From: Gliomastix tumulicola
Lineage: Eukaryota; Ascomycota; Sordariomycetes; Hypocreales; Bionectriaceae
Assembly (NCBI GenBank): GCA_001599755.1
Contig: BCHX01000005.1
Coordinates: 2,476,409-2,540,408 of the forward strand
Direction: 5' to 3'
DNA length: 64,000 nt
Shown here piece by piece: positions 20,830-32,286 of the stretch. How positions within the stretch are numbered: the stretch's first letter is position 1; each line of letters begins with the position of its first letter. Under the pieces are notes generated by a model. That model was not told the origin of the DNA. It ran no database searches and saw nothing but the letters and a program-made list of their open reading frames with translations. The translations under genes and the position numbers were made by a program.

Positions 20830-23406
20830 GGTGTCTGGCACTGTGCAGGCCCTTGTTAGCTTACCGGTGATTCCTGGTGGCTGGCGAACTATGTCCAAAA
20901 GCCCCTGAGCTCCGTGGACAGGCGAGGGCTGGCTCCTCGAGACCTTTCCATCAAACGGTAGGCAGGGACAAGCATCAAAATCCGCTGAGAAATGGCGATG
21001 CTTCGATTCAATTGCATTTCGGAGGGTATCGGCAACTTACCTAAGCACCTTCCCACTGTTGCTGCTGCGGATGACAGCTTCAGGGGTTGATGGCCGTGTC
21101 AACCCTGACAAAGGAGGCTGCGACTTTTGCCTGTCGACAATCGTCGGCGCGACAGTGGCGAGCGATTTGAGCGATGCGATGCGTCTGAAAGAGGGGGGGG
21201 GGGGCGAAAGGCTGCAGCACACCGTCGTCACGCGATTGGGGAAAAGAGTGCAGCGTGCGTGGGCGCGCGGTATTGGATGAGACAGTTCGATCGGCCGTTC
21301 GCAGTAGCGTAACAAGCGGGCGAGACAAAATAATCGAACAAGAGAAGAGAAGCCGGGCTGGTGAAGGACAAAGCAAGCCAGTTGGAGAATAGCCGCAAGT
21401 CGATGCGGCCTGGGGAGACGTCAGGACCCGGCGATGGGATATCAGACCGCGAACGAGAAGGAGGAGAGAGAACGGGGAGCCAGGCGTGCTGCCGAGTAGA
21501 TGCGCACGAAGGTACGGAGCAGAAAGGTTAGGCCAGGTCGGGCATACCTAAGGTAGTAGGACAGGTAGCGTGGGCAGGCAAGGTAGGCGGCAGAAGGCAG
21601 GCGTTCCAAGGTCCTGCGCGCTACCAGCACCGTTAGTACAGGGCACTCTTCAGCACAGTCCAGGGCCGGAAGCACAAGCGAAATGATTTGCCTTTGAAGG
21701 TGGATGGACATTTGGGTGGGCGCAGGCTTGGATAGGCCGCGAGCGCAAGACGCCAGTGGACGCTTGACCTCTGGGTGGATTAGAGTGAGTGTGGGTGGAG
21801 ACGGTTGTGAGATTAGCCAAGAGGTCTACGAGACCCGCCACGATGAGCCGTTATGAGGAGGCTTACAGTGTGGCTGGGCAAATGTCGCAGAAATTGACAT
21901 TTCTAGTGCGCCACCTCGCACTGTCCCGCGATACTCACCTAACAGCAATAACCCCCATGCCCATGCACTCCCACACGCTAAGAAATTAGCTGAAGATGGA
22001 GCATGGATTCGTCCGCCATTTCATGAGCTTGCGAAGGGGAGGAGCCCTTGCTCCCGCCGTTTTTGGAGAATGGAAGCTCGACCTAGAACCAGCTCCCCGT
22101 GAGCCGCATCGACAGAGTCGGCTGCGATGTGGTGGGTGTTGCTGTGTCACTCTGGAGTCCGTCGTATCGCCTTGCTGAGGCACCCTGTCCTCGACTACCG
22201 CCAGCGGACCAACTGCGCCGCGGATGTTACCTGCGCGATCGAGCATCCCTAGAGTGCTCTTAGCCTCCACGGTCCTACGGGAGGCAAGCTGGTGGCAATA
22301 TTGGCGAGCTCCAACCAGCAGAGGAGTAGGAGGGAAAGGGTCCAGTAAAGACGGGCCTGGCAAGAGTCGATACGAGTCGTGGAGAGCCGGCCCAGCATCT
22401 CCATGCCTACCTACTGCACACTGCCGCATCCAACGAGGTGAGACATTGATCCATCATGGCCGCCGATTGGTCGTGTAGGCGCCCAGCTTCCCTGATCCTA
22501 CCCTGCAGCCCGCCCACGTCCGCCCATCCCTGAGGAGGGGGGAACTTGGAGAGCTCCTCTGCGCCAACCTTGTCAGTCGCAGAGTGTGCCATGGGCGTCA
22601 CTCTGGGGTTTCGAGGCCTAGACGCAAGTCCAGCTTAGGCTCGGCGCGTACTCGTACTCCCTGATAGGATTCGCGGGTCCAGGTCTTGATCTGGATGGGG
22701 TCAGCGTGTTTGCCATCACACCCAACTTCAACCTCGTACGTTTCGGGGGACATCGTGGGATGCTTGGTAACGACGTTAGGGCATCACGATGGTTATCTCC
22801 ATGATGATTCATCACTACTGGTGAGGATGACAACCCGAGATGTTGTTTGGTACATGAGTCACTAGGCCTGCTGTGATACCCAAGAGTCGTGCACTTCCCG
22901 TCTCGTACATTTGAACCTCGCTCCGAAGGTGGCATCATCGAAACTTCCATGCCCAAACGACTAATGTACAGTATGGCTGCAGTCATTTCTACCGCAACTC
23001 TCATCATGATGAAATATCATGAGCAACACTGCTCAGGAAAACTCAACTGTATATTCAGGATGAGAGACAAGGAAACATGGAAGTCACGGACATGTGCAGC
23101 CAGTGGTCTAGGGTAGGCCACGGCACTTGTGGCTGCAACTGTGGCGCTACCGGATCGCATTCCAAGCCGTGAGCCTCGGAACGTCCATCACATGCGACAC
23201 ATGCAATCCGCCAACCTACGCAGTCGGGCTGTGCACACCACACGGGCTTCTTCAAATGGTCGACCATATGTCCGAGTCAAATTACCTCAACACCATTGAT
23301 CCTTTCTTTTGACCTAGTCTCCCCCCCATGCATCGTCTCGAGAGTGTCTAGGTCTTGATCCAGTCAGTCTGTCCGTCGATGGACCTGCTGGCCGACGTCA
23401 TCCACC
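20830..23406. other. 2.6-kb divergent intergenic (PSR1-like / ABCD transporter)
   Basis: This is the largest gap in the window. It has many short unlike-protein frames on both strands, a 12-G run at 21193-21204, and no recognisable gene, RNA or transposon remnant. It probably contains two promoters and leader sequence. An unannotated non-coding transcript is possible but unsupported. Confidence 0.5.
21193..21204. repeat. 12-G homopolymer
   Basis: Uninterrupted run of twelve G upstream of the PSR1-like gene; a likely length-variable or sequencing-error-prone site. Confidence 0.85.
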
Positions 23407-26019
23407 ATGGCAGCGCAATCGACACTGCGGCGCTCAGCTGCCGAGGACGCGGTCGCAGCCTTTGCTGAGAAATGGGCCAATCTGATTCGAAGCAAGGTTC
23501 GCAACACCTCGAAGACGACTCGAATACTCGCGACACTGAGCCTCCTGGTGTCTATCATCCTGGGTGCCGAGGGCGGTCGACGGTGGTGGAAGAACAGACG
23601 ACACGAGCGCGAACAGGGGCGTAAGCTGGTCAGGACCAACTCCTGGGTGCACAACAAGGATGGCTCACGGACGATATATGTGCCATACAAGGATGGCACG
23701 TCAAAGGTTGTCATCCACGGCACCAAGCCGCTGACGTTCGAGGCGCATCGCCGGCTCTTCCTCAACCCACCTCGCGTGTCTGGCCTGGGAGATGGAACCG
23801 TCCCCTCGATGCAGACGAAGCCAGGGCTCAACCTCGCTTTCCTCCACCAGTTCCTGAGCCTGATGAGCATCATGCTTCCGCGCTGGTCGAGTAAGGAGGC
23901 CGGTCTTCTGTTCAGCCATGGGCTCTTCCTTCTCCTCCGGACGTACCTGTCGCTGGTTGTGGCCCGTCTTGACGGAGAGATTGTCCGTGACCTAGTGGCA
24001 GGGAACGGTAAGGCCTTTGCCTGGGGATTGACAAAGGTAAAGCTCATACTACCCTTCGATTGCTCCTCTCACTAACATCCTACGATCACAGTGGCTCGGA
24101 CTCGGCGGCTTCGCCTCATACACAAACGCGATGATCAAGTTTCTCGAATCAAAAGTATCGATCGCCTTTAGAACACGACTCACCCGATATATCCACGACC
24201 TATATCTCAACGACAATCTCAACTACTATAAACTCTCGAACCTCGACGGTGGCATAGGCCAGGGTGCGGACCAGTTCATCACGCAGGACCTGACGTTATT
24301 TTGCGCCTCGGCAGCCAACCTCTACTCGTCGCTCGGCAAGCCGTTCGTCGACCTATGCGTGTTCAACTTCCAGCTCTACAGATCACTGGGTCCACTGGCC
24401 CTGACCGGCCTGCTGAGCAACTACTTCCTCACGGCGAGCATTCTGCGGAAGCTGTCGCCGCCCTTCGGCAAGCTCAAGGCAGTCGAAGGGCGCAAGGAGG
24501 GAGACTTCCGCAGCCAGCATGCGCGGCTCATCGCCAATGCAGAGGAGGTGGCCTTCTACGGCGGCGCTGATATGGAGAAGACGTTCCTCAACCGCGAGTT
24601 CAAGTCGCTCAAGAGCTGGATGGAGGGTATTTACATGCTCAAGATCCGCTACAACATCCTCGAGGATTTCATCCTCAAGTACAGTTGGAGTGCATACGGT
24701 TACTTACTGGCCTCGCTGCCGGTTTTCCTCCCTGCATGGGGTGGAATCGGCGGCGCGGCAGAAATGGCCGACGCCATTGGCAAGGGCGGCAGGGAAAGGA
24801 ATCGCATGAAGGAGTTCATCACTAACAAGCGACTCATGCTGTCGTTGGCGGATGCGGGAGGTCGAATGATGTACTCGATCAAGGACCTGTCTGAGCTGGC
24901 AGGCCACACAAGCCGGGTCTACACGTTGATCTCGACACTGCACAGGGTCCATGCCAATGCCTACTACCTACGAAGCGGGCAGAATGAGCTCTACTCCCTC
25001 TCAGATGTCCAGGGCACCATCCAGAAGGGATTTGACGGCGTCCGTTTCGAGCACGTTCCAATCGTGGCGCCGGGTCTCTGGCCTCAGGGAGGGGAAGAGC
25101 TGCTCGAGTCGCTCTCGATGATCATCCGTGACGGAGAGCATCTCCTGGTAAGAATATCCCTAACCCCTTTTACGGTGCGCTGTATGCTAATATGAGGATA
25201 GATTTCTGGGCCGAATGGCGTGGGCAAGAGTGCCATCGCCCGAGTCTTGGCCGGTCTGTGGCCCGTGTACCGTGGCCTGGTGAGCCGTCCCAAGAGCGTC
25301 GGGGAGGATGGCATCATGTTCCTCCCGCAGCGGCCGTACCTCAGCCCGGGCACCCTCCGCGACCAGGTCATCTACCCCGACGGCCACGTGGACATGAGGG
25401 AGAAGCGCAAGTCCGAGGACGACCTCAAGAGGGTCCTCGAGGAGGCCAAGCTCGGCTACCTGCCCGATCGCGAGGGCGGGTGGGACACGCGCAAGGAGTG
25501 GAAGGATGTGCTCAGCGGTGGCGAGAAGCAGAGGATGGGCTTCGCGCGTGTCTTGTATCACGAGCCCAAGTACGTCATCATCGACGAGGGCACGAGCGCT
25601 GTGTCCAGCGATGTCGAGGGTCTCTTGTACGAGACGTGCAAGCAGAAGGGAATCAGTAAGTCACTCCCGTATCCCACACTACCTAAGTACCTACCTACCT
25701 CTCAGTCCATGCTAACGGATGCGCAGCGCTCATCACTGTCTCAACACGCGCCTCGCTAAAGAAGTATCACATGTACAACCTGATCCTCGGCCAGGGCGAG
25801 CGCGGCGACGAGTGGGAGTTTGAGCGGATCGGGACGGAGCGCGAGAAGATGCAGGTGGAGAAGGAGCTGCACGAGCTGCGGGAGCGCCTGTCCAAGGTGG
25901 ACGAGTGGAAGACGAGGCGGCAGGAGATCGAGACGGAGCTCGCGGCGGTGTGGACGGACCGAGGCGAGGTGCTGGACGCGCCCGAGTATGCGGCTTCGGA
26001 GGAGCCTGTCGTCGAGTGA
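23407..26019 (+). CDS. Peroxisomal long-chain fatty-acid ABC half-transporter (ABCD family, PXA2-like)
   Basis: Four exons, 23407-24036, 24092-25147, 25202-25655 and 25727-26019, give 810 residues. The first 560 residues form an ABC_membrane_2 (ALDP-type) domain. Its landmarks are NGKAFAWGLTKWLGLGGFAS, a YYKLSNLDGGI segment and the EAA-like ANAEEVAFYGGADME. The nucleotide-binding domain has Walker A GPNGVGKS (565-572), signature LSGGEKQ (666-672) and Walker B YVIIDE (686-691). ABCD half-transporters dimerise (Pxa1-Pxa2 in yeast) to import acyl-CoA into peroxisomes for beta-oxidation. The H-loop, usually Ser-His-Arg in this family, reads VSTRASLKKYH, so Thr720 replaces the histidine. The C-terminal 90 residues form a charged coiled coil. 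Whether this is the PXA1 or PXA2 orthologue is judged only from general resemblance. All introns are 54-71 nt and phases agree. Confidence 0.91.
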
Positions 26020-28081
26020 GCGAGTTGAGTGTACCAAATGTCACACCTGGCGTATGTATATATTGGCACGGCGTTATGCTGGCGATGATAGAGAAGGCGA
26101 GATGGGCAAATAGACAGCGACCTTGTCTCGGCCACATTTTAGACGTCTCGGCTGCTGGGTGCAACGTGAGGCCATTCCAACAGAGTCACGATGTATCACG
26201 GCTGTGTCTCTCGTTTGGCCGACCGGGTCAAGGTCGCGAACCCCTCCCTGATCGGTCGTGGCATCGGTGCTCGGTGAGAAATGCTTGTGCAACGAGGGTA
26301 TCGTACCCGAGACTCGGTGTCTGGCCGAATAGGGGCTGGTCGAGGCGAAGCGGGTTGAGTGCCGCAAATTCGTAATTCAGCGCGGCAGTTGAGACGTGGG
26401 GCATGGGGAGGAAATCTCTTGTCTTTTCTTGTCCTCTCCAGGACTTCGGTAGAGGGCCCCGATCGCAGAGAATAAGCATTTCTGGGCGATGAAAAAAAAA
26501 AAGGAACGTTCGTTGTCGAGCACGTCTGTCACAAAGAAGCATGCAAATGGCACATCCGCGAGGCTGCAAGAAGAATAACCAATTCACTTACTGCACGATG
26601 CTGCACCAGAAATGCAGCCAGTCTCTTAGCCCAATATGCACAGCCATCGTCTGCAAAGGGGGCAGAGCGGCAGCGCCCACTGTAGCTGGGCCCGTTATCT
26701 TTCCCGTCCTGCGCGCTGCTTTGCTGACGATTGCTCATTCTCAGCTGTCACAGTGAGAAAATCCGCACTGCTAATCTGCCAGGGGAATCCACGAACGCCC
26801 GCAGGCCGAACCAGCCGATGCCACATCGGGGCGCATCTAAACTGCTTCAGGACAGTCCTCCCCCCAGCTAGCCTCGATGTCTCGCCTTGACCTGCCCGGC
26901 CTATCAGAGACGACGTGTCGATAAGAAAGCCCGCGCGACGGGCATGTTCCTGGTGGTGGTGGTGTCGCCCCCCCTCCCCTCCAAACGCTTCCTCCTTGTC
27001 CCCTGGGCCTGGTTTCCATATCATCAGTGGTTGGACCCAAGGAGCATCTGGTCCTGCGCTAGAGCAGGTGGCACTGGCCTCTGCGGAAATTTGCGCCTTA
27101 AGGTGAGGTGAGAATGAGTTGGAGCAGGTTTGCTTAGGGAGTTCCCTGGGTAGTGGGGGGCGCCTGTTCCCGATGTTCCCTGCAGGGTCACTCTTGTCTG
27201 TGTCTCTGTGGCTGTTTCATGCCGGCCTGTGTGCTGTCCGTGAGACTCGGGCGGAACAGGGAGATACCCGAGGGGTACATTTCATCGTTATTACAGTGTA
27301 CTCTCTCTCCCGCATCCCGAAGGCTCAGGCGAAGCTGGCAGGCCTCCAGAGAGACATGGGAGGGAAGTCGCTGTAATAACTACTACTACTACTACTACTA
27401 CTAGTGCCAGAGACGGTGCTGAGCTTGATGCTCGGTGACACTTCGACTTGCGCGTCCCATCCCGTCATCACAATGTGGACATCGGCTTTTGCTCGACTTA
27501 GCTCGTTCTTTTTTACCTTCACGTTCCACGGAGGGCTTGGGCACCCCCGAGCCTTGCCTTAACTGTATCAGCACGGAGAGGGAGTTGTTGCGTTACTCGT
27601 ACTGTACTGGCTGGTGGCTCCTATAGGTAGCCGGCCGTCGGGCTATTATTAGTCGAAGGGGGCAAACCTGGGAAACGATTCCTGTTCCAACATGACGTCC
27701 ACCAAGTCCCTCCCCCCCCCCCCTTTCAGCGGGTGTGTTCGCTGATCGTTCTTATCTTTTCGTCCCGCTGGTCTGTAATTTGGCCCCTTCAGGCTGGCAG
27801 TGCCCTACCGCTACTAAGATATTACCTACCTGCTGGGCTGGTATCCTTCTCAGGTCGTAATCACTTATCCGCTTCCTCCTTACTCGCCTTTTTTCTCACT
27901 TCCTTTCCCTGTCCTTTCAATCTTCTGCAGCGTCTCTCGTTTAGCAATCTACAATCTGCAAGTGTTTGTCTGCTGGTCTTCCTTTACCATTGCTCTCTAC
28001 TAGGGCATTTCCTCCTCCTCCTCCTCCGAACACTCCAACCACTTCCTCCCATCGAAACCAGGCTTGGGAGCCCAATTCGCC
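26020..28081. other. Intergenic, ABCD transporter to GT64 gene
   Basis: About 2.06 kb. It contains an (ACT)8 microsatellite, a 12-C run at 27712-27723 and, from about 27870, a strongly pyrimidine-rich leader for the GT64 gene. No supported gene. Confidence 0.5.
27379..27402. repeat. (ACT)8 microsatellite
   Basis: Eight perfect ACT units in intergenic DNA. Confidence 0.9.
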
Positions 28082-29256
28082 ATGATCACCCCCAGCGACG
28101 TAGGCAAGTTCCTCAACCTGGGCAGCCTCGAGCGGGCGCCCACGACCGGGCAGACGAGCTGGACGAAGAACCCGCGCATCCTCAAGCGCGTGGGCTTCGG
28201 CGTCGTCGGCTTCATTCTGAGTGTCACCTTTATTGGGGTGCTCGTCCGACTCACGCCCGAGCCGACGCAGTACGTGAGCAAGGTCGCGACGCAGTACTTC
28301 CACTCGCAGGACCCGGAGAATACTCTGACGGTGCTGGATGCTAAATATGCCCACCTCCGGGACGACAAGTTTACGTATGTGATTAACTGTTTTGCTAATT
28401 TCGAGGAGGAGGATGAAGAAGAAGAAGAGAAAGGATGGAAAAAAAGAAAATGAAAAGTAGAAAGAGAAGACGTACTGACTTGACTCCCCCCCCAAACAGC
28501 GTCGCCATGCAGACCTACCAGCGCCCCCACGAGCTCAACGAGACGCTGAACATCCTCACCTCGGAGCCGATCCCGTCGCTGCACGAGATTGTCGTCGTGT
28601 GGAACAACCTCGACCAGGAGACGCCGCCCGACTACGTCTCGGAGCACGGCGTGCCCGTGCGCTACCGCATGTCGACGGCCAACAGCCTGAACCAGAAGCT
28701 GATCCCGGACCCGGACTTCGAGACCAAGGCGGTGCTGCTGACCGACGACGACGTCTACTACAAGCCCGACGACCTGGAATGGGTCTTCCAGTCGTGGCGC
28801 AAGTTCGGCCAGTACCGCCTCGTGGGCGCCCTGCCGCGCTGCGCCGACCAGGACGCCGAGGGCCGCTGGAAGTACACCTTCTGCTCCAACGCCGGGGACC
28901 AGAACCGCTACGCCCTCATCCTGACCAACCTGTGCTTCGCCAACATCGCCTACCTCGACTACTACTCGTCCGACGCGCCCGAGGCCGTCGCCATCCGCGC
29001 CTACGTCGACGAGCACTTCAACTGCGAGGACATCGCCCTCAACTTCATGGCCTCCAAGCTGACGGGCTACGGCCCGCTCGAGGCCAACGGCTTCGAGGGC
29101 TTCAAGAACTTCCACCCCTCGGCGGGCATCAGCAACAGGCCGGGCCACCTCGAGGCGCGCAGCAAGTGCATCAACGACTTTGTCGACATCTTTGGCGGCA
29201 TGACGCTCGTCAACGAGACGTCGCACATTGTCCGTGGCCTTCACGTCATCAACTGA
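28082..29256 (+). CDS. Glycosyltransferase family 64 (exostosin-like) type II membrane protein
   Basis: Two exons, 28082-28374 and 28500-29256, with a 125-nt intron (GTATGT donor, ACAG acceptor, phase 2), give 349 residues. A short cytosolic tail, one transmembrane anchor (about residues 36-57) and a stem precede the catalytic domain. That domain starts at MQTYQRPHELNETLNIL and contains the metal-binding DxD motif as LLTDDDVYYKPDDLEW (Asp180-182). The C-terminal part has HFNCEDIALNFMAS and a FHPSAGIS block, both typical of GT64. Animal relatives (EXTL2/EXTL3 C-terminal domains) transfer GlcNAc or GalNAc in heparan sulfate synthesis. Fungi lack heparan sulfate, and the fungal acceptor is unknown. 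The protein should sit in the Golgi (inference). The ATG at 28082 is used; an in-frame TTG six codons upstream is not needed. Confidence 0.88.
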
Positions 29257-30787
29257 GAGGACGAATGCTTTTTTGGAGGGGGATGGACAGGCGACTGCTG
29301 TCACCCTCCTTTTCTCTGTCGATAATATACGCATGAACAAAAAACGATGGATAGACTTGGTTTTTATGGGATATTGACGAGTCCAGGATCTTCTCAAGTC
29401 GGCATGCGTTGCCTGACGTGTAGTCTTTTTTTCCCTTTTTTGTTTGGATTTGGACACGATATCGTATCCTGGCGTTTGGACGGCCACGTCCAGAAAGGAA
29501 TGGAACCGGAATCTGAGGAAGGTTCTCTCGGTTGGCTCTTTCCCGCGTGTGTTCTTTCCTTTTCGGTTTTGCTGAGAGCAAAACGGGCCATCTTTGGTGG
29601 GAACTTTGAACTGTATATATAATATTTTTTTTCCTTTTCGTTCGAGATATCATCATGCAATGGACCGACTTACTCAGTACACAACACACAAAAACACACC
29701 CATGAGGTTACGCTTGACGTTGAAAATGACAAAGCAAACGTCCCTGCGGCTCGGCTCGATCGCCTGCACGAACAAGGAATAAATGGTCGCCGACCTGGAA
29801 AGTATTACGTACGAGAAACAACGTCGTGAATAGTGCGGTTGCAAGGGAGGCCGAAGCGGCACAGGCGGGTTCAGCGCCCGAGATGGTTAATCGGTCGCGA
29901 TTGAGCGTAGATCGGCTCTGGGCGCTGTCGCAAAGAGAGTAAGTCGCCGTTTCGACAGGCTCAGAACGCACAGAATCAATCAAGGCCTCCTGTGCGACCA
30001 AGTCCGACCGTCAAAGACGCTTCTTCTTCTTCTTCTTCTCCCCCGCCAGCCAATTGTCGCTGAAGAAGACGCCACCAGCGTCGTTAGCCACGGATCGTAC
30101 ACACGCCGTCTTGGCCCTCCCAATAGTCCGCCCCCCTCTCCCCAAGATCTCTCTCTGCAGACTGCCGATCCGCGCTCACAAGGATAAGCTGGCGCTGGGA
30201 TGGGATCCATCCTCCCAGATCCAACCAGCCAGTGACGAGATGGCGTCCGCGCCTAGCCAGGACTGGAAGGCTTTGCTGAAGCCATTCGATCATAGGCCTA
30301 TGCTAGTTAGTTGTTACGGCAGCCTACCTGACCGCCCCCCCCCCTCTTTCTTTTTCAGCTGGTCTCCCTTTTCTGGTTGTCGTCGGGGCTGCTCTGCGCG
30401 ATGCCCTCATTCTTGCACTCTCTCCCTCATACTTCCCTCTCCCTCGACCCCCTTAGGACTCGGTGCTGCCCAATCGTGTGGCTCCTTGAGGGATGAAGGG
30501 GTTTGAGGCGGATTGACCAAGTGTATAGTGCTCAACTGCGTGCCTGCGCTGAGCCTTCTGCGCCGCCCGATTGGCCCGTCAATTGAGCAGGTCGTAATCT
30601 CGAAGCGACTGGAGGGAGTATCGAGGGGACACTGGACAGTGGCCTTGATCCCTTGATTACTCTCACCCATTGCTCTTATACTCCGACCTTGACGGCCGTT
30701 TCCTCTTTTTGTTCACTCACACCTGCATTTCTCTCTGTGGGAAAAGGGGGACACTGAGAGAGAGACAGTAACAAGCAACTCTTCACA
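29257..30787. other. Intergenic, GT64 gene to membrane-protein gene
   Basis: About 1.5 kb. The stretch at roughly 29700-30000 is open on the minus strand for 98 codons, starting at a TTG, but has no domain. A (TTC)6 run lies at 30021-30038. From 30680 it becomes the leader of the downstream gene. No gene is annotated. Confidence 0.5.
30021..30038. repeat. (TTC)6 microsatellite
   Basis: Six perfect TTC units in non-coding DNA. Confidence 0.85.
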
Positions 30788-32012
30788 ATGGCGCGAGGCT
30801 CCTACACCAACCATGGGTCCTCCCCCAACTCCCGCGCCTCCCGCGCTCAGATGCCTCCCATTGCCGAGGACGAGACCCCCAGCCGGAGCGACTCGCCCAC
30901 TGGCCAGGAGCAGCAGCAGCAGCAACAAGTCCCACGAGGCCCCAGAACGCCCCTCCGCGTGCCCCAGAAGATCGGCCAGTCGGCGCCGCCGCCGTACGTG
31001 CCCGTGACGCACATCAGCCCGCCTCGCTACCCGGACGAGGACAGCTCGCGGGCGGCGTCGCAGTCGCTGGACGGCAGCGGGAGCAGCGACGATCAGTTCG
31101 AGAAGCAGCACTACGAGCATCAGCTGCAGCAGCATGGGGAGGAGCACGTCGAGGGCGGGAACAGGGTGAAGCGGTGGATGGATAGGCAGTGGTTTGGCAG
31201 TCGGAGGAAGAGATGGGGAGTCTTCATCGCGCTGGGACTGCTGGTCGTCGGCATCATTGTTGGATTGGCGGTCGGACTGACGTTGGGACGGAGAGATGGG
31301 TAAGGCGGGATGCACCGCACCCTGAGAAGCAAACCGCGAATGGGGAAAAACAAGCTGACCTTGACTCATCTACAGAAGCAACAAACCTGAAGAACAGAAC
31401 AACAACCCACCTGAGCCTACAGACCCCATCTTCCCAGCCGGCTCCTACTCCTTCGCCACAGCCCTCCAGCAGACGTCGACATCCTGCGTCTCCCGCTCGA
31501 CAACATGGCGCTGCTACCCCTACGAGCAAGGCTCCAACGCGACCTTCTTCTGGATCATCACCTCCCACGACGACACCGCAGATCCCCAGTCCCCCTCCTA
31601 CACCGTCTCCTCCACGGACAACCCCTTTGCGCCCTCCTTCACTAACCTGACGGCTTCGCTCTCGGGCCAGGACACCCCCGACGAGAAGCTCACATTCTCC
31701 TTCGACATGGACAAGACGGTCATCCCGAGCGACTCGCTGACGCCCAACAATCGTGCGGCCCAGTGCACGTTCGGCGGCACCAAGTTCGAGGCCACGATCT
31801 GGACGAGACGGAAAGACGGACGGGAGATCAGCCCCGGCAGTGACGGCGGCCACAACTTTGCTGCCTGGCCGGCGGACGTCGAGGTCAAGCAGACGAAGAA
31901 GTCCGAGGACGGTGAGCCGAGGTGTGAGGATCGGGATGGGAATCGCATTACGGACGTCCAGGCGAGCGATGGAGAGTGCATTTGCGGCTACGCCAACTTT
32001 GAAGGGAACTAA
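30788..32012 (+). CDS. Uncharacterised single-pass membrane protein
   Basis: Two exons, 30788-31299 and 31376-32012 (76-nt intron, GTAAGG donor, CTACAG acceptor), give 382 residues. Residues 1-125 are disordered and Pro/Ser/Gln-rich with a six-Gln run. A basic RKRWG cluster precedes one transmembrane helix (about 144-166, Val/Gly/Leu-rich). The basic side is the N-terminal side, so the topology should be type II with residues 168-382 outside or lumenal. That part has several Cys and N-glycosylation sequons (NAT, NLT). It ends in a Cys-containing segment CEDRDGNRITD to CICGYANF. I do not recognise the outer domain. It looks like a family of fungal membrane proteins known only as hypothetical. 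The splice junction lies just after the transmembrane helix. Confidence 0.8.
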
Positions 32013-32286
32013 AGTGCAAAGAAGTTGACATATGATTTGTGAACACGACCCGGACGATGGAGGTTCTTTTTTTCTTTTTTTGGTTATACCCGGCAGATTC
32101 ACATATGATATTTCGAGGCGTCGAGGGTGTCTGCTACCGCAACATGTACTTTAACGATACCTAATGCATACCAAAGTCAAGGAAACGTGAAAACTCGAAC
32201 TCCAGTCAACGAATACACTGAGCGAACCCTACACCGAAAGACGATAGAAACAAGTCAACCAAACAGCGCTAGGCGTCAAGAGCCCG

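Noticed and set aside
28000..29487. 495-codon antisense frame over the GT64 gene
   Set aside because: A shadow of GC-rich third positions; the + strand encodes a clear GT64 enzyme with a DxD motif.
29708..30001. 98-codon minus-strand frame in non-coding DNA
   Set aside because: Begins at TTG rather than ATG, has no recognisable domain and no splice-extended partner. The opposite strand is equally plausible over part of it.
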